Source of the DNA: Limnohabitans sp. 2KL-17
GTDB taxonomy: Bacteria; Pseudomonadota; Gammaproteobacteria; Burkholderiales; Burkholderiaceae_C
Length of the DNA stretch: 64,000 nucleotides
Direction: 5' to 3'
Assembly: GCF_003063415.1 (NCBI RefSeq)
Contig: NZ_NESK01000008.1
Location: 59,834 to 123,833 of the forward strand
This document shows positions 45,218-57,175 of the stretch, one piece after another; the stretch's first letter is position 1; every line of letters starts with the position of its first letter. Under the pieces are notes generated by a model. It was not told the origin of the DNA. It searched no databases and saw only the letters and a list, made by a program, of their open reading frames with translations. A program made the position numbers and the translations under genes.

Positions 45218-46693
45218 TCAAGGCAGCTTGGACAGGGCCACATGCTTGAGCAAGTCGGCGACCGAGGTGTCCATCACATCGGTAAAGGGTTTGGGGTACA
45301 CGCCCATGTAGAGCACCGCTGCAGCCAGCAAGGCCAGCATCAGAAACTCTCGGCTGTTGATGTCGACCAGGGCCTTGACGTCTTCATTGGCCACAGGGCC
45401 AAGGTAAACGCGCTTGTACATCCACAAGGTGTAGGCGGCACCAAAAATCAAGGCCGAAGCCGACAGCACGCCAATCCAGAAATTGAACTTCACGGCACCC
45501 AGGATCACCATCCACTCGCCCACAAAACCGGCTGTGCCAGGCAAACCGCAGTTGGCCATGGCAAAGAACAGTGCAAATGCCGCAAACTTGGGCATGGTGT
45601 TCACCACACCGCCGTAGCTGGCGATCTCTCGCGAATGCACGCGGTCGTAAAGAACCCCGATCGACAAGAACATCGCAGCCGACACAAAACCGTGGGCGAT
45701 CATTTGCACAATGCCGCCGGATACGCCCAGAGGATTGAAGATGAAGAAACCCAGGGTCACAAAACCCATGTGTGCGACCGATGAATAAGCCACCAGCTTT
45801 TTCATGTCTTGCTGCACCATCGCCACCAGCCCCACGTAGACCACGGCGACCAAAGACAAAACGATGATGAGCATGCCCCACTCACGCGCCGCATCGGGTG
45901 CAATGGGCATTGAGAAGCGCAAGAAGCCATAAGCGCCGAGCTTCAGCATGATGGCTGCCAACACGGCCGAACCGCCTGTGGGGGCTTCGACGTGCACATC
46001 GGGCAACCAGGTATGGACTGGCCACATCGGCACCTTCACAGCGAAGGCCGAAAAGAATGCAAAGAACAGCAAGGTCTGGACCGTGCCTGACAAAGGCAGT
46101 TGGTGCCAGGCCAAGATGTCAAAGCTGCCGTTGGATGCGGTGTACAGGTAAATCAGCGCCACCAACATCATCAAAGAGCCGAGCAAGGTGTACAGGAAGA
46201 ACTTGAAGGCCGCGTAAATCTTGTTCGGGCCGCCCCAGATGCCGATGATCAGGTACATCGGGATCAAGGTGGCCTCGAAGAAGACATAAAACAAAATGCC
46301 GTCCAGGGCACTGAACACGCCAATCATCAGACCCGACAGGATCAGGAAGGCGGCCATGTACTGGTTCACTTTGCGGGTGATGACTTCCCATCCCGCAATG
46401 ACCACGATCACGTTGATGAAAGCGGTCAGCAGCACAAGCCACAGTGAAATGCCGTCCAGCCCCAGGTGGTAGTGCACATTGAAGCGCTCAATCCAGGATG
46501 CTTTTTCAACAAACTGCATGGCCGAAGTGCCAAGCTCAAAGCCCGCATACAAGGGCAGCGTGACCAGGAAACTGGCGATCGAACCGACGAGTGCAAACCA
46601 GCGCACGGCGCGGGCTTGGCTGTCATGACCGAGGGCCAGCAAGACGACACCGAAAGCAATCGGCGTCCAGATGGCAAGGCTTAACAATCCCAT
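45218..46693 (-). CDS. nuoM: NADH-quinone oxidoreductase subunit M
   Basis: Second antiporter-like subunit. 491 residues. The proton path residues lie in YVFFEATLIPMYLIIGIWGG (helix 5 glutamate), FFAFFSAFAVKVPMWPVHTWLPDVHVEAPTGGSAVLAAIMLKLGAYGF and KKLVAYSSVAHMGFVTLG. Lies between nuoL and nuoN, with 22- and 50-base gaps. Confidence 0.97.
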   Translation of the reverse strand: MGLLSLAIWTPIAFGVVLLALGHDSQARAVRWFALVGSIASFLVTLPLYAGFELGTSAMQFVEKASWIERFNVHYHLGLDGISLWLVLLTAFINVIVVIAGWEVITRKVNQYMAAFLILSGLMIGVFSALDGILFYVFFEATLIPMYLIIGIWGGPNKIYAAFKFFLYTLLGSLMMLVALIYLYTASNGSFDILAWHQLPLSGTVQTLLFFAFFSAFAVKVPMWPVHTWLPDVHVEAPTGGSAVLAAIMLKLGAYGFLRFSMPIAPDAAREWGMLIIVLSLVAVVYVGLVAMVQQDMKKLVAYSSVAHMGFVTLGFFIFNPLGVSGGIVQMIAHGFVSAAMFLSIGVLYDRVHSREIASYGGVVNTMPKFAAFALFFAMANCGLPGTAGFVGEWMVILGAVKFNFWIGVLSASALIFGAAYTLWMYKRVYLGPVANEDVKALVDINSREFLMLALLAAAVLYMGVYPKPFTDVMDTSVADLLKHVALSKLP

Positions 46694-46715
46694 TTTTATT
46701 TTGTCCTCAAAACCA

Positions 46716-48746
46716 TTAAGCGAGCCAGACGAAGTACGTCATCAGCACGAACACACCCAGGATCATGACCAGGGCGTAGTGGTACAGGAAACCGGACTGG
46801 AACCAGCGCACCACGCCGGACACCTTGCCCACAAGTTTCCACGAGCCATTGACCAACAAGCCGTCGATGATGGCGCGGTCGCCCACTTTCCACAGACCCA
46901 GACCCAGACCACGGGCACCTTTGGCCAGGATGTTTTCGTTGATCCAGTCCATGTAGTATTTGTTTTCCATGACCACGATCAGTGGGCGCAAGGCGCGAGC
47001 AAAGAAGGCAGGAACCTTGGGATTGATCAGGTACATGTACCAAGCCGTCACCACACCCGCAAAGGCCAGCCAGAACGGTGCAGTGCTCAGGCCATGCAAA
47101 GCCATGGCCACCGGGCCGTGAAAGGCTTCAGCCAGCTCTTTCATCGCGGGGTGCTTGACCGCGTCAATCAAGATCGAGTCCTTGAAAAACTCGCCATACA
47201 GCATGGGCTGAATGGTCATGAAACCGATCACCACAGACGGAATCGCCAGCAGAACGAGCGGCACCGTCACCACCCAGGGTGACTCGTGAGGTTTGCTGTC
47301 GTGCCCATGCTCATCGTGGCCATGGTGTTCGTCGTGGTGGGCGTCTGGATTCTGGTCGTAACGCTCCTTGCCGTGAAAGACAAGAAAGTACATGCGAAAC
47401 GAGTAGAAGGCCGTCACAAAGACACCCGCCAAAACGGCGAAGTTGGCAAAGCCAGCGGCCGGCAAGTGGCTCAGGTGCACAGCTTCGATGATGCTGTCCT
47501 TGGAGTAAAACCCCGAGAACAAAGGCGTGCCGATCAAGGCCAGCGAACCCAAAAGCGACGTGATCCAGGTGATGGGCATGTACTTGCGCACGCCACCCAT
47601 CCAGCGGATGTCCTGGTTGTGGTGCATGCCCATGATGACCGAACCTGCGCCCAGAAACAGCAAGGCCTTGAAGAAAGCGTGCGTCATCAGGTGGAACACC
47701 GCGACCGAGTAAGCCGATGCCCCCAAAGCAACGGTCATGTAACCGAGTTGGGACAAGGTGGAATAAGCCACCACGCGCTTGATGTCGTTTTGGATGATGC
47801 CCAGAAAACCCATGAACAGGGCAGTGATGGCACCGATCACCATGATGAAGTTCAAAGCGGCTTCAGACAGCTCAAACAAGGGGGACATGCGGGCCACCAT
47901 GAAGATACCCGCCGTCACCATGGTGGCGGCGTGGATCAAAGCGGAGATGGGTGTGGGGCCTTCCATCGAGTCAGGCAACCAGGCATGCAACGGAAACTGG
48001 GCCGACTTGCCCATCGCGCCGATGGACAGGCAAATGCAGATCACGGTGATCAGCATGCTGTCCAAGCCAAATATGTACCAAGGAAAGTTGATGGTGGCCA
48101 GCTCGTTGGCTTTGGCAAACAGCTCGGTGTAGTTGAGCGTGCCGGTGTACGCCACGATCAGGCCAATGCCCAGGATGAAACCGAAGTCGCCCACACGGTT
48201 GACCAGAAAGGCCTTCATGTTGGCAAATATGGCGGTCGGCTTGTTGTACCAAAAACCGATCAGCAAGTAAGACACCAAACCCACGGCTTCCCAACCGAAG
48301 AACAGCTGCAGCAAGTTGTTGCTCATCACCAGCATCAGCATGGAGAAAGTGAACAGCGAGATGTAGGCAAAAAAGCGGTTGTAGCCTTCGTCCTCTTCCA
48401 TGTAGCCGATCGTGTAAATGTGCACCATCAGTGACACAAAGGTCACCACGCACATCATCATGGCGGTGATGCCATCGATCAAAAAGCCCACTTCCATTTT
48501 GAGACCACCCACCACCATCCAGGTATAAAGGGTCTCGTTGAAGCGGGCACCGTCGATGACACTTTTTAGCGTCATGACCGACAGGATGAACGCCACCAGC
48601 ACACCCAGAATGGTCAGGGTATGTGACAGGCGGCGGCCGATCCAGTTGCCACCAAATTGGGTGCCAAAAACACCCGCCAATAGCGCACCTGCCAGAGGTG
48701 CGAGTGGCACGGCCAGCAGCGTGCTTGCGTTAAGGGTTTGACTCAT
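46716..48746 (-). CDS. nuoL: NADH-quinone oxidoreductase subunit L
   Basis: Largest antiporter-like subunit, at the distal tip of the membrane arm. 676 residues from the ATG at 48746 (MSQTLNASTLLAVPLAPLAGALLAG). The N-terminal Proton_antipo_N segment GFLIDGITAMMMCVVTFVSLMVHIYTIGYM precedes FFGWEAVGLVSYLLIGFWY and the GKSAQFPLHAWLPDSMEGPTPISALIHAATMVTAGIFMVARM pump core. A long lateral helix with cytoplasmic loops follows. A His-rich loop (DAHHDEHHGHDEHGHDSKPHE, about residues 495-515) is a notable local insertion. Confidence 0.96.
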   Translation of the reverse strand: MSQTLNASTLLAVPLAPLAGALLAGVFGTQFGGNWIGRRLSHTLTILGVLVAFILSVMTLKSVIDGARFNETLYTWMVVGGLKMEVGFLIDGITAMMMCVVTFVSLMVHIYTIGYMEEDEGYNRFFAYISLFTFSMLMLVMSNNLLQLFFGWEAVGLVSYLLIGFWYNKPTAIFANMKAFLVNRVGDFGFILGIGLIVAYTGTLNYTELFAKANELATINFPWYIFGLDSMLITVICICLSIGAMGKSAQFPLHAWLPDSMEGPTPISALIHAATMVTAGIFMVARMSPLFELSEAALNFIMVIGAITALFMGFLGIIQNDIKRVVAYSTLSQLGYMTVALGASAYSVAVFHLMTHAFFKALLFLGAGSVIMGMHHNQDIRWMGGVRKYMPITWITSLLGSLALIGTPLFSGFYSKDSIIEAVHLSHLPAAGFANFAVLAGVFVTAFYSFRMYFLVFHGKERYDQNPDAHHDEHHGHDEHGHDSKPHESPWVVTVPLVLLAIPSVVIGFMTIQPMLYGEFFKDSILIDAVKHPAMKELAEAFHGPVAMALHGLSTAPFWLAFAGVVTAWYMYLINPKVPAFFARALRPLIVVMENKYYMDWINENILAKGARGLGLGLWKVGDRAIIDGLLVNGSWKLVGKVSGVVRWFQSGFLYHYALVMILGVFVLMTYFVWLA

Positions 48747-48753
48747 ATTCTTG

Positions 48754-49065
48754 TTAACCCTTGAGCGAATTGAGTTCGTCGACGTTGATGTTGTTCTTGT
48801 TGCGGAACAACAGCACAAGAATCGCCAGACCGATGGCCGATTCGGCCGCTGCCACGGTCAGGATGAAGAACACGAACACTTGTCCATGCATGTCACCCAG
48901 GTAGTGGGAAAAAGCCACAAAGTTCATGTTCACGGCCAGCAGCATCAGTTCAATGGACATGAGCAAAATGATCAGGTTCTTGCGGTTCAAAAAGATCCCG
49001 ATCACGGCCAATGCAAACAGCATCGCGCCAAGTGCCAGGAAGTGTCCCAGGGTCAATGTCATCAT
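48754..49065 (-). CDS. nuoK: NADH-quinone oxidoreductase subunit K
   Basis: 103 residues, three helices, MrpC-like. It carries the two conserved buried glutamates, in [20 protein letters not shown] and [19 protein letters not shown], that form the proton path. Its ATG overlaps the nuoJ stop by four bases. nuoL starts seven bases after its stop. Confidence 0.96.
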   Translation of the reverse strand: MMTLTLGHFLALGAMLFALAVIGIFLNRKNLIILLMSIELMLLAVNMNFVAFSHYLGDMHGQVFVFFILTVAAAESAIGLAILVLLFRNKNNINVDELNSLKG

Positions 49066-49700
49066 TTGCTTTCCTCCGCAGCCGTTGCGACAGGCGCAGG
49101 TGCCTCTTGGGTGGGGGCCATCTTGACCAGCTGCATGCGGTCAGATGCGCGCACCCGAACCTGTAGGGAGGGGTCAATGGCCTTGCTGTCCTTGCGCTCG
49201 CGCAATGTCAGGGCAATCGCCGCGATCATGGCCACCAGCAAAATGGCTGCAGCAATCTGAATAGGCATCAGGTACTCGGTGTACAGCAGGATGCCCAAAG
49301 CTTTGCTGTTGTCCACGGGCACAGCACCGGCAGCCATGACAGGCGCCTTGGCCAGGCGAAAACCTGACAGCAATACGGCCGCCATTTCAAGCGCCACGAC
49401 TGCCCCCAGCGTTGCGGCAAGCGGGAAGTTTTTCCAGAAACCCTTGCGCATGTTGTCGATGTTGATGTCCAGCATCATCACCACAAAAAGGAAAAGCACC
49501 ATCACCGCACCCAGGTAGACCAGCACCAGCACGATGGCCAGAAATTCGGCATTCAGCAGCAACCAGATGGCCGAGGCTTGAGAGAAGGTGAGCATGAGAA
49601 AAAGCACCGCATGCACAGGGTTGCGCGCAGTGACAACCCGGAAGGCTGAAAACAGCAGCACCACCGAGAAGAGGTAGAAGAAACCGGTCTTGACGTCCAT
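49062..49700 (-). CDS. nuoJ: NADH-quinone oxidoreductase subunit J
   Basis: 212 residues, five helices. The helix 3 region [24 protein letters not shown] contains the pi-bulge segment of NuoJ. Typical N-terminal [32 protein letters not shown]. The C-terminal 45 residues are a hydrophilic Ala/Glu-rich tail (about 168-212) beyond the E. coli length, ending ATAAEESK. Confidence 0.95.
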   Translation of the reverse strand: MDVKTGFFYLFSVVLLFSAFRVVTARNPVHAVLFLMLTFSQASAIWLLLNAEFLAIVLVLVYLGAVMVLFLFVVMMLDINIDNMRKGFWKNFPLAATLGAVVALEMAAVLLSGFRLAKAPVMAAGAVPVDNSKALGILLYTEYLMPIQIAAAILLVAMIAAIALTLRERKDSKAIDPSLQVRVRASDRMQLVKMAPTQEAPAPVATAAEESK

Positions 49701-49737
49701 AGGTCTGTCTTTTTAAATGTTCAGGACTGGGCTGCGT

Positions 49738-50247
49738 TCAACGGTAAGGAGCGTCAGCGGCCCTGGCGGCAGCGATCTCTTTTTCGTAACGGTCACCTAC
49801 GGCCAGGAGCATGTCTTTGGTGAAATAAAGGTCACCGCGTTTTTCACCGTGGTATTCAAAAATATGCGTCTCGACAATCGAGTCCACCGGGCAGCTTTCT
49901 TCGCAGAAGCCACAGAAGATGCACTTGGTCAGGTCGATGTCGTAGCGCGTGGTGCGGCGTGAGCCGTCTTCGCGCTGGCCGGCCTCGATGGTGATGGCCA
50001 TCGCGGGGCAAACCGCCTCACACAGTTTGCAGGCAATGCAGCGCTCTTCACCGTTGTCATAACGGCGCAGCGCGTGCAGGCCACGAAAACGGGGCGAAAG
50101 CGGGGTTTTTTCTTCAGGAAACTGAACCGTCACCTTGCGGGCGAAAGCGTAGCGTCCGGTCAGGGCCATGCCCTTGAGCAACTCCACAAGCATGAAGCTC
50201 TTGAGGAAGTCCTTGATCGAGAAAGAAGAAGCAGTCATTGTTGTCAT
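49738..50247 (-). CDS. nuoI: NADH-quinone oxidoreductase subunit I
   Basis: 169 residues, the ferredoxin-like subunit with clusters N6a and N6b: [18 protein letters not shown] and [18 protein letters not shown], each CxxCxxCxxxCP. An amphipathic N-terminal helix ([25 protein letters not shown]) anchors it to the membrane. ATGs at 50247 and 50238 are both possible; the first is used. Confidence 0.96.
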   Translation of the reverse strand: MTTMTASSFSIKDFLKSFMLVELLKGMALTGRYAFARKVTVQFPEEKTPLSPRFRGLHALRRYDNGEERCIACKLCEAVCPAMAITIEAGQREDGSRRTTRYDIDLTKCIFCGFCEESCPVDSIVETHIFEYHGEKRGDLYFTKDMLLAVGDRYEKEIAAARAADAPYR

Positions 50248-50260
50248 GGTCGTTAACCGC

Positions 50261-51343
50261 TTAAAGCCAGATGTTCCACGGCGAGTGCAACCACGCGCCG
50301 ACGATCAGCAGCCACACCAAAGTGACGGGAATAAAAATTTTCCAGCCCAGACGCATGATCTGGTCGTAACGGAAACGCGGAAAAGTTGCACGAATCCAGA
50401 TGAACATGGAAACAACCATGAACGTTTTCAGACCCAGCCAGATCCAGCCAGGCACCATGTTGAACAAGGCACTGTCTATGGGTGACAACCAGCCGCCCAG
50501 GAACATGATCACGGCCAATATCGACACCAACCACATGCTGGCGTATTCGGCCAAGAAGAAGATGGCAAATCCCATGCCGGAGTACTCGACCATGTGACCT
50601 GCCACGATTTCGGCTTCGCCCTCAACCACGTCAAAAGGATGACGGTTGGTCTCGGCCACGCCCGAAATCAGGTAAACAATGAAGATCGGAAACAGCGGCA
50701 ACCAATTCCACGAAAAGAGGCCCAGCCCCATATCGGCGGCAGCGCCCTTGCCTTGTTCAAGGACAATCGCCGTCAGATTCATGCTGCCCGAAACCATCAG
50801 AACGACGAGGAAGCAAAAGCCCATGGCAATTTCGTAACTGACCATTTGGGCCGAGGCACGCAAGGCACCCAAAAAGGCGTACTTGGAGTTCGATGCCCAG
50901 CCCGCGATGATCACGCCATAAACCTCGATGGAGGTGATGGCCATTACCAGCAGCAAGCCCGCGTTGATGTTGGTCAGCGCGACTTCAGGACCAAAAGGAA
51001 TCGCCACCCATGCCGCCAGAGCCGGCATGATGGCCATGATCGGCCCCAGACGGAACAGACCCATGCTGGCGGCTGTCGGGTTGATCAACTCCTTGGTGAG
51101 CAACTTGAGCGCATCAGCGATCGGCTGCAACAGCCCCATGGGGCCCACTCGGTTAGGACCATGGCGCACCTGCATGAAGCCCAGCAACTTGCGCTCCCAC
51201 AGAGTCAGGTAAGCCACGGCACCCATCAGTGGCGCCAGGATGGCCACGATCTTGATGAGAATCCACAGCACAGGCCAGACCATCGCAGCCCACCATGAGG
51301 CGGCCACCAGATTCAGGCCGCCGTTGTACAGTGCATCAATCAT
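50261..51343 (-). CDS. nuoH: NADH-quinone oxidoreductase subunit H
   Basis: 360 residues, eight helices, forming the quinone entry channel with NuoB and NuoD. Conserved segments: [73 protein letters not shown] and [31 protein letters not shown], with the charged quinone-cavity loop. The start overlaps the nuoG stop by four bases. Confidence 0.97.
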   Translation of the reverse strand: MIDALYNGGLNLVAASWWAAMVWPVLWILIKIVAILAPLMGAVAYLTLWERKLLGFMQVRHGPNRVGPMGLLQPIADALKLLTKELINPTAASMGLFRLGPIMAIMPALAAWVAIPFGPEVALTNINAGLLLVMAITSIEVYGVIIAGWASNSKYAFLGALRASAQMVSYEIAMGFCFLVVLMVSGSMNLTAIVLEQGKGAAADMGLGLFSWNWLPLFPIFIVYLISGVAETNRHPFDVVEGEAEIVAGHMVEYSGMGFAIFFLAEYASMWLVSILAVIMFLGGWLSPIDSALFNMVPGWIWLGLKTFMVVSMFIWIRATFPRFRYDQIMRLGWKIFIPVTLVWLLIVGAWLHSPWNIWL

Positions 51344-53448
51344 GCGGTCACCCCCTGGCGTGCGTCAGCGGTCAGCTGCAAGGACGGCGCGCGGCGAACC
51401 ATGCTGTCAAGTTGGTAAATCGAAGCGACTGCAGGCGCAGCGGTTGAAGCGGACAAGTCAATATTGGCTGCCGTGCGGTTGGACGCTTCAAGCGGCTTGG
51501 CTGTTGCGTGGGCCAGCACTTCTTGCGAAGTTTCGAAAGACACACCCGGGATGTCCAGCAGGTTGGCCAAAACACGCAGCACTTTCCAGGCTGGACGGGT
51601 TTCAGCCAGAGGCTTGACCACGGCATGGAAGCTTTGCAGACGACCTTCGGCATTGACAAAGGAGCCAGAAGTTTCAGTGAACGGTGCAATCGGCAGCAGG
51701 ACATCGCTGAAGGCCATGTTGGCCTTGAAGGGGCTGAGCGTGACGACCATCTCTGCCTGCCCCAGGGTCTGGGCAGCGGCAGCACCCGCAGCGCTGTCGA
51801 ATTCGGGTTCGGTATTGAGCAATATGGCAGCTTTCAAACCGCCGGCCAGCATCTGGGCGGCGTTCTTGCCACCCGTCTGAGGTTGTGCAGCCACCCACTG
51901 GGCGCCCACGGTGTTGGCCGCTTCGGTCAGGTAACCGACGCTTGCGCCGGTTTGCTCAGCAATCCAGTTGGCCAGCGCCAACAGGCTCGATGCATTCGCT
52001 GCGTGCGCTGCGGCATTGCCCAGCAGCACTGCTTTGCGATCACCGCCCAGCAAAGACTTGGCGATGGCTTGGGCTTGCGGCGTGGCGGTTCCTGCGCACG
52101 GCGCTGAAACACCTTTGTCTGCGGCAATGGCAGCGGCGACATCGGCCAGGCTTTGTGCCCAAGCAGAAGCCTCCCCCAGCAGGGTTTGCGAAGCGGGCAT
52201 GGCCCAGGCGTCATCGTGGCTGAATGCAGCTGGCGATGTGATCAGATTCAACTGCGCACCATGACGCACGGCGTGGCGCACGCGAAGGGCAAACAGCGGG
52301 TGGTCTTTGCGCAGGTTGGAGCCCACGACCAAAACACGCTGCAAGGTGGAGAGCGAGGCGATCGAGGTGCCCAAGGTGCGAACTCCATCGGCTGCGGCAA
52401 ACTCGGCATGGCGCAGGCGGTGGTCGATGTTGTCAGAACCCAAACCGCGCATCAAGGCGCCAGCCAGGGACAACTCTTCTACCGTGCTGTGCGGGCTGAC
52501 CAGTGCGCCTATGCTGTTGGCACCGTGGTCACGCTGGATGCTTTTCAGGCCATTGGCCACGTATTCCAAAGCGGTCTGCCAGTCGACCTCTTTCCACTCA
52601 CCACCCTGCTTGATCATGGGTCGGGTCAGGCGGTCAGGGCCGTTCAGGGCTTCGTAAGAGAACCGCTCACGGTCGGCAATCCAGCACTCGTTGACTTCTT
52701 CGTTTTCCAGGGGCACGATGCGCATGACCTGGTTGTTTTTGACCTGAACGATCAGGTTGGCACCCGACGAGTCGTGGGCTGCCACCGACTTGCGGCGCGA
52801 GAGCTCCCAGGTTCGGGCGTGGTAGCGGAAGGGCTTGCTGGTCAAGGCGCCAACAGGGCAGATGTCAATCATGTTGCCCGACAGTTCGGAGTCGATCGTC
52901 TGACCCAGGAAGGTCTCGATCTCGGCATGCTCGCCGCGGTGCGACATGCCCAACTCCATGGCGCCAGCGACTTCCTGGCCAAAACGCACGCAGCGTGTGC
53001 AGTGGATGCAGCGGCTCATCTCTTCCATGGAAATCAGCGGGCCGACTTCCTTGTGGAACACCATGCGCTTTTCTTCTTCGTAGCGCGATGTGGTGCCGCC
53101 ATAACCGACAGCCAGATCTTGCAACTGGCATTCACCGCCCTGGTCGCAGATCGGGCAATCCAGCGGGTGGTTGATCAGCAAAAACTCCATGACCGACTTT
53201 TGGGCGGCAATCGCCTTGTCGCTCTTGGTGCGCACGATCATGCCCTGCGTCACCGGGGTGGCACAGGCGGGCATGGGCTTGGGGGCCTTTTCGACCTCGA
53301 CCAGACACATGCGGCAGTTGGCCGCGATGGAGAGCTTTTTGTGATAACAGAAATGCGGGATGTAGGTGCCGGCTTTTTCAGCGGCATGCATCACCATGCT
53401 GCCTTCGGCAACTTCCACTTTCTGACCGTCGAGTTCGATTTCAACCAT
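51340..53448 (-). CDS. nuoG: NADH-quinone oxidoreductase subunit G
   Basis: 702 residues, the large iron-sulfur subunit of the peripheral arm. A 2Fe-2S ferredoxin domain has Cys34, Cys45, Cys48 and Cys62. The His-coordinated cluster uses His94, Cys98, Cys101 and Cys107 ([16 protein letters not shown]). A further 4Fe-4S motif is [14 protein letters not shown], with CPVGAL distal. The molybdopterin-like C-terminal half ([20 protein letters not shown] region onward) is shorter than in E. coli and lacks an obvious cofactor role, as usual. Overlaps nuoF by eight bases. Confidence 0.96.
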   Translation of the reverse strand: MVEIELDGQKVEVAEGSMVMHAAEKAGTYIPHFCYHKKLSIAANCRMCLVEVEKAPKPMPACATPVTQGMIVRTKSDKAIAAQKSVMEFLLINHPLDCPICDQGGECQLQDLAVGYGGTTSRYEEEKRMVFHKEVGPLISMEEMSRCIHCTRCVRFGQEVAGAMELGMSHRGEHAEIETFLGQTIDSELSGNMIDICPVGALTSKPFRYHARTWELSRRKSVAAHDSSGANLIVQVKNNQVMRIVPLENEEVNECWIADRERFSYEALNGPDRLTRPMIKQGGEWKEVDWQTALEYVANGLKSIQRDHGANSIGALVSPHSTVEELSLAGALMRGLGSDNIDHRLRHAEFAAADGVRTLGTSIASLSTLQRVLVVGSNLRKDHPLFALRVRHAVRHGAQLNLITSPAAFSHDDAWAMPASQTLLGEASAWAQSLADVAAAIAADKGVSAPCAGTATPQAQAIAKSLLGGDRKAVLLGNAAAHAANASSLLALANWIAEQTGASVGYLTEAANTVGAQWVAAQPQTGGKNAAQMLAGGLKAAILLNTEPEFDSAAGAAAAQTLGQAEMVVTLSPFKANMAFSDVLLPIAPFTETSGSFVNAEGRLQSFHAVVKPLAETRPAWKVLRVLANLLDIPGVSFETSQEVLAHATAKPLEASNRTAANIDLSASTAAPAVASIYQLDSMVRRAPSLQLTADARQGVTA

Positions 53449-54817
53449 GGGTCTTCACCGCTGTTGTATCGGCACCGACCATGGAGGTCTTGTGCTCGAT
53501 GAGGTGTACAAATTCGTGACGGAAATGCTTGAGCATGCCGCGAACGGGCATGGCTGCGGCATCGCCCAAGGCGCAAATAGTGCGACCCATGATGTTGCCC
53601 GCCACGCTGTCCAGCATGTCGATGTCACTGGGTCGGCCATGGCCGTTTTCGATGCGGTCCACCATGCGCCACAACCAGCCCGTGCCTTCGCGGCAAGGGG
53701 TGCATTGGCCACAGGACTCATGCGAGTAAAAGTAAGACAGTCGGGCCAGGGCCTTGACCATGCAACGCGTCTCGTCCATCACGATCACGGCGCCTGAGCC
53801 CAGCATGGAGCCGCCTTCTTTGGCGATGCTGTCGTAGTCCATGGTTAGCTTCATCATCAAATCGGCAGGGACCACGGGAGAAGACGAACCACCGGGGATG
53901 ACGGCCTTGAGCTTGCGGCCACCGCGCACGCCACCGGCGAGTTCGAGCAGCTTGGCAAATGGCGTGCCCATGGGCACTTCGTAGTTACCGGGGTGCTCCA
54001 CGTCACCGCTGACAGAATAGATCTTGGTGCCGCCGTTATTGGGCTTGCCGCATTCGAGGTAGGCATGGCCGCCATTGCGAATGATCCAGGGCACGGCCGC
54101 GAATGTTTCGGTGTTGTTAATGGTGGTCGGCTTGCCATACAGGCCAAAGCTGGCCGGGAAAGGCGGCTTGAAGCGTGGCTGGCCTTTTTTGCCTTCGAGC
54201 GATTCCAGCAAAGCCGTTTCTTCACCGCAGATGTAAGCACCAAAACCATGAGAAGCGTGCAACTGGAAGCTGAAGGTACTGCCCAGGATGTTGTCGCCCA
54301 GATAGCCGGCAGCGCGGGCCTCTTCCAGAGCCACTTCAAAACGGTCATAGGTGTGGAAAATTTCGCCGTGGATGTAGTTGTAGCCCACGCTGATGCCCAT
54401 GGCGTAAGCAGCGATGGCCATGCCCTCGATCACCGTGTGCGGGTTGTACTCCATGATGTCGCGGTCTTTGCATGTGCCCGGCTCGCCTTCGTCCGAGTTG
54501 CACACCAAATACTTTTGGCCCGGGAACTGCCGGGGCATGAAGCTCCACTTCAGACCCGTCGGAAAGCCGGCACCGCCACGGCCTCTCAGGCCTGATTCCT
54601 TGACGGTGGCGATCACCTGGTCTTGCGTCAGGCCTTCACCACCATCTTTGCCCAGCATCTTGCGCAAGGCCGCATAGCCGCCGCGCGCTTCGTAGTCTTT
54701 GATGCCCCAATTGCTGCCATTCAGACCCGCATAGATCTGCGGGTTGATGTGGCGATCGTGGAAGCAGGATTCCACGCCGGTGGCCTGGAACTGGCTCAGG
54801 ATTTGTTCGACTTTCAT
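53441..54817 (-). CDS. nuoF: NADH-quinone oxidoreductase subunit F
   Basis: 458 residues, the NADH- and FMN-binding subunit. [18 protein letters not shown] (about 77-94) is the NADH loop, [14 protein letters not shown] the FMN site, and [29 protein letters not shown] the continuing FMN/NADH region. [17 protein letters not shown] plus a later Cys (TICALGDA) holds cluster N3. The ATG at 54817 overlaps the nuoE stop by one base (TGATG). Confidence 0.97.
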   Translation of the reverse strand: MKVEQILSQFQATGVESCFHDRHINPQIYAGLNGSNWGIKDYEARGGYAALRKMLGKDGGEGLTQDQVIATVKESGLRGRGGAGFPTGLKWSFMPRQFPGQKYLVCNSDEGEPGTCKDRDIMEYNPHTVIEGMAIAAYAMGISVGYNYIHGEIFHTYDRFEVALEEARAAGYLGDNILGSTFSFQLHASHGFGAYICGEETALLESLEGKKGQPRFKPPFPASFGLYGKPTTINNTETFAAVPWIIRNGGHAYLECGKPNNGGTKIYSVSGDVEHPGNYEVPMGTPFAKLLELAGGVRGGRKLKAVIPGGSSSPVVPADLMMKLTMDYDSIAKEGGSMLGSGAVIVMDETRCMVKALARLSYFYSHESCGQCTPCREGTGWLWRMVDRIENGHGRPSDIDMLDSVAGNIMGRTICALGDAAAMPVRGMLKHFRHEFVHLIEHKTSMVGADTTAVKTHG

Positions 54818-55305
54818 CAAGCGGCCTCTGCTTTCTTCAAGCTGTCGACGAGTTGGTCGAGCTTTTCGTGGCTCATGAAGCTGCACATGTGGCGGTCGTT
54901 GACCAGCAACACGGGGGCATCAGCACAGGCGCCCTGGCATTCGCTGGGCTGCAGGGTGAACAGGCCATCGGCCGTGGTTTCACCGACCGACACGCCGAGC
55001 TTGTGCTCCAGATGCGCCAAAGCCTGGGCACCACCACGCAACTGACAAGGCAGGTTGGTGCAAACATTCAGCTTGAACTTGCCCACCGGCTTTTGGTTGT
55101 ACATGTTGTAGAAGGTGGTGACTTCGTGCACGGCCATCACGGGCATGCTCAAAAACTCGGCCACGACCTTTTCGCTGTCGGGGCTCACCCAGCCAAGTTC
55201 TTGCTGCACGATCGACAGGCAGGCCATCACGGCCGACTGCTTTTGGTCCGCAGGGAACTTGGCGACTTCACGCGCAAAGCGTGCTTTGGTTGACTCAGAG
55301 ATCAT
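54817..55305 (-). CDS. nuoE: NADH-quinone oxidoreductase subunit E
   Basis: 162 residues, thioredoxin-like, carrying 2Fe-2S cluster N1a with Cys82, Cys87, Cys123 and Cys127 ([12 protein letters not shown] and [11 protein letters not shown]). The helical N-terminus ([31 protein letters not shown]) contacts NuoF. Overlaps the nuoD stop by four bases. Confidence 0.97.
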   Translation of the reverse strand: MISESTKARFAREVAKFPADQKQSAVMACLSIVQQELGWVSPDSEKVVAEFLSMPVMAVHEVTTFYNMYNQKPVGKFKLNVCTNLPCQLRGGAQALAHLEHKLGVSVGETTADGLFTLQPSECQGACADAPVLLVNDRHMCSFMSHEKLDQLVDSLKKAEAA

Positions 55306-56555
55306 CGGTCAATCTCTCCAAAAACGATGTCCATGGTCCCGATGATCGCGACCGCATCGGCCAGCATATGGCCACGGGCCATTTCATCGAGGGTGGCCAG
55401 ATGGGCAAAGCCCGGGGCACGAATTTTCAGGCGGTAAGGCTTGTTGGCCCCATCGCTGACGATGTAGATGCCGAACTCCCCTTTGGGGTGCTCGACCGCG
55501 GCGTAAGCCTCGCCTTCGGGTACGTGAAAACCTTCGGTGAAAAGCTTGAAGTGGTGGATCAAGTCTTCCATGTTGGACTTCATGCCTTCACGAGCAGGCG
55601 GCGCGACCTTGTGGTTGTCGGTGATGACTGGGCCAGCGTTGGCACGCAACCATTTCACGCACTGCTGGATGATGCGATTGGACTCGCGCATCTCCTGCAC
55701 ACGCACCAGGTAACGGTCATAGCTGTCACCGGTTTTGCCCACAGGCACATCGAACTCGATCTGTCCATAGGCGTCGTACGGTTGCTTCTTGCGCAAGTCC
55801 CAGGCAAATCCTGAGCCCCGCAACATGGGCCCTGTCATGCCCAGATTCAGGGCGCGCTCAGGCGAGACAACGCCAATTCCGACCGTGCGCTGTTTCCAGA
55901 TGCGGTTGTCGGTCAGCAGGGTTTCGTACTCGTCCACGCACTTGGGAAAGCGCTGGGTAAAGTCGTCGATGAAGTCCAGCAAGGAACCGCTGCGGTTCTT
56001 GTTGAGCCGCTCGATGGCCTTGGCATTCTTGATCTTGCTGACCTTGTATTGCGGCATGCTGTCAGGCAAATCGCGGTACACACCGCCCGGACGGAAATAA
56101 GCCGCGTGCATGCGTGCGCCCGAAACGGCCTCGTACATGTCAAACAAGTCTTCGCGTTCACGGAAGGTATAGATCAGGACAGTGGAACTGCCGCAATCGT
56201 TGCCGTGCGAGCCCAGCCACATGAGGTGGTTCAGTACCCGGGTAATTTCGGAGAACATCACGCGGATGTACTGGGCGCGCATGGGCACTTCAAGGCCCAG
56301 CAATTTTTCGATGGCCAGGCAGTACGCGTGTTCGTTGCACATCATCGACACATAGTCGAGCCGGTCCATATAGGGCAAGGACTGGATGTAGGTTTTGCTC
56401 TCAGCCAGTTTTTCGGTGGCACGGTGCAGCAGACCAATGTGCGGGTCGGCGCGTTGCACGACTTCGCCATCCAGCTCCAGTACCAGGCGCAGCACGCCGT
56501 GCGCCGCAGGGTGCTGTGGACCGAAGTTCAGCGTGTAGTTCTTGATTTCGGCCAT
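55302..56555 (-). CDS. nuoD: NADH-quinone oxidoreductase subunit D
   Basis: 417 residues, the 49-kDa subunit that forms the quinone site with NuoB. Starts [28 protein letters not shown] (the quinone-binding His/loop segment), with [14 protein letters not shown] and [31 protein letters not shown], and ends in the conserved DIVFGEIDR. Separate from NuoC, as in most betaproteobacteria (in E. coli they are fused). Confidence 0.97.
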   Translation of the reverse strand: MAEIKNYTLNFGPQHPAAHGVLRLVLELDGEVVQRADPHIGLLHRATEKLAESKTYIQSLPYMDRLDYVSMMCNEHAYCLAIEKLLGLEVPMRAQYIRVMFSEITRVLNHLMWLGSHGNDCGSSTVLIYTFREREDLFDMYEAVSGARMHAAYFRPGGVYRDLPDSMPQYKVSKIKNAKAIERLNKNRSGSLLDFIDDFTQRFPKCVDEYETLLTDNRIWKQRTVGIGVVSPERALNLGMTGPMLRGSGFAWDLRKKQPYDAYGQIEFDVPVGKTGDSYDRYLVRVQEMRESNRIIQQCVKWLRANAGPVITDNHKVAPPAREGMKSNMEDLIHHFKLFTEGFHVPEGEAYAAVEHPKGEFGIYIVSDGANKPYRLKIRAPGFAHLATLDEMARGHMLADAVAIIGTMDIVFGEIDR

Positions 56556-56556
56556 G

Positions 56557-57165
56557 TCAGTTCAGGCCTCCGTAGTTGTCATCGCGGATGATTCGCGGTG
56601 TGATTTCACGCGGCTCAATGCTCACTGGCTCGTAAATCACGCGCTTGCGCTCGGCGTCGTAACGCATTTCGACATGCCCCGACAGCGGGAAGTCCTTGCG
56701 GAAAGGGTGACCGATGAACCCGTAGTCGGTCAAAATGCGGCGCAGATCGTTGTGACCTTCGAACACGATGCCGTACAGGTCAAATGCTTCGCGCTCATAC
56801 CAGTTGGCTGCATTCCAGATGTCATTGACCGAATCCACCAAAGGCAAGTCGTCTTCGGGACAAAGCACCTTGACACGCACGCGCTGGTTCAGACTGACCG
56901 ACAACAAATGCACGGTGACGCCAAAACGGGGGCCCTCCGCACCGATGTCACGGTAGGTGGAGTAGTCCACACCCGCCAGGTCGATCAATTGTTCAAATTG
57001 GCAACCCGCAGCAACGTGCAGGGTTTGCATCACACCCAGGTAGTTGGACGCGTTCACGTGAACAGTGACCTCACCCAGAGCAATCGAAATACGTTGAACC
57101 CGGTCACCCAAAGCCGCAGCGAGGGTATCTTGCAGGTCTGCGGGACGAATGGCGAAATCGGTCAT
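56557..57165 (-). CDS. nuoC: NADH-quinone oxidoreductase subunit C
   Basis: 202 residues, the 30-kDa subunit. Signature [50 protein letters not shown]. Start ATG at 57165 ([12 protein letters not shown]); the open frame extends eight codons further. Ten bases after nuoB and one base before nuoD. Confidence 0.96.
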   Translation of the reverse strand: MTDFAIRPADLQDTLAAALGDRVQRISIALGEVTVHVNASNYLGVMQTLHVAAGCQFEQLIDLAGVDYSTYRDIGAEGPRFGVTVHLLSVSLNQRVRVKVLCPEDDLPLVDSVNDIWNAANWYEREAFDLYGIVFEGHNDLRRILTDYGFIGHPFRKDFPLSGHVEMRYDAERKRVIYEPVSIEPREITPRIIRDDNYGGLN

Positions 57166-57175
57166 CTTTGTCCCT

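Noticed and set aside
50594..53502. Long plus-strand frames opposite nuoG and nuoH
   Set aside because: Antisense of nuo genes with His/Gln-rich composition and no family resemblance.
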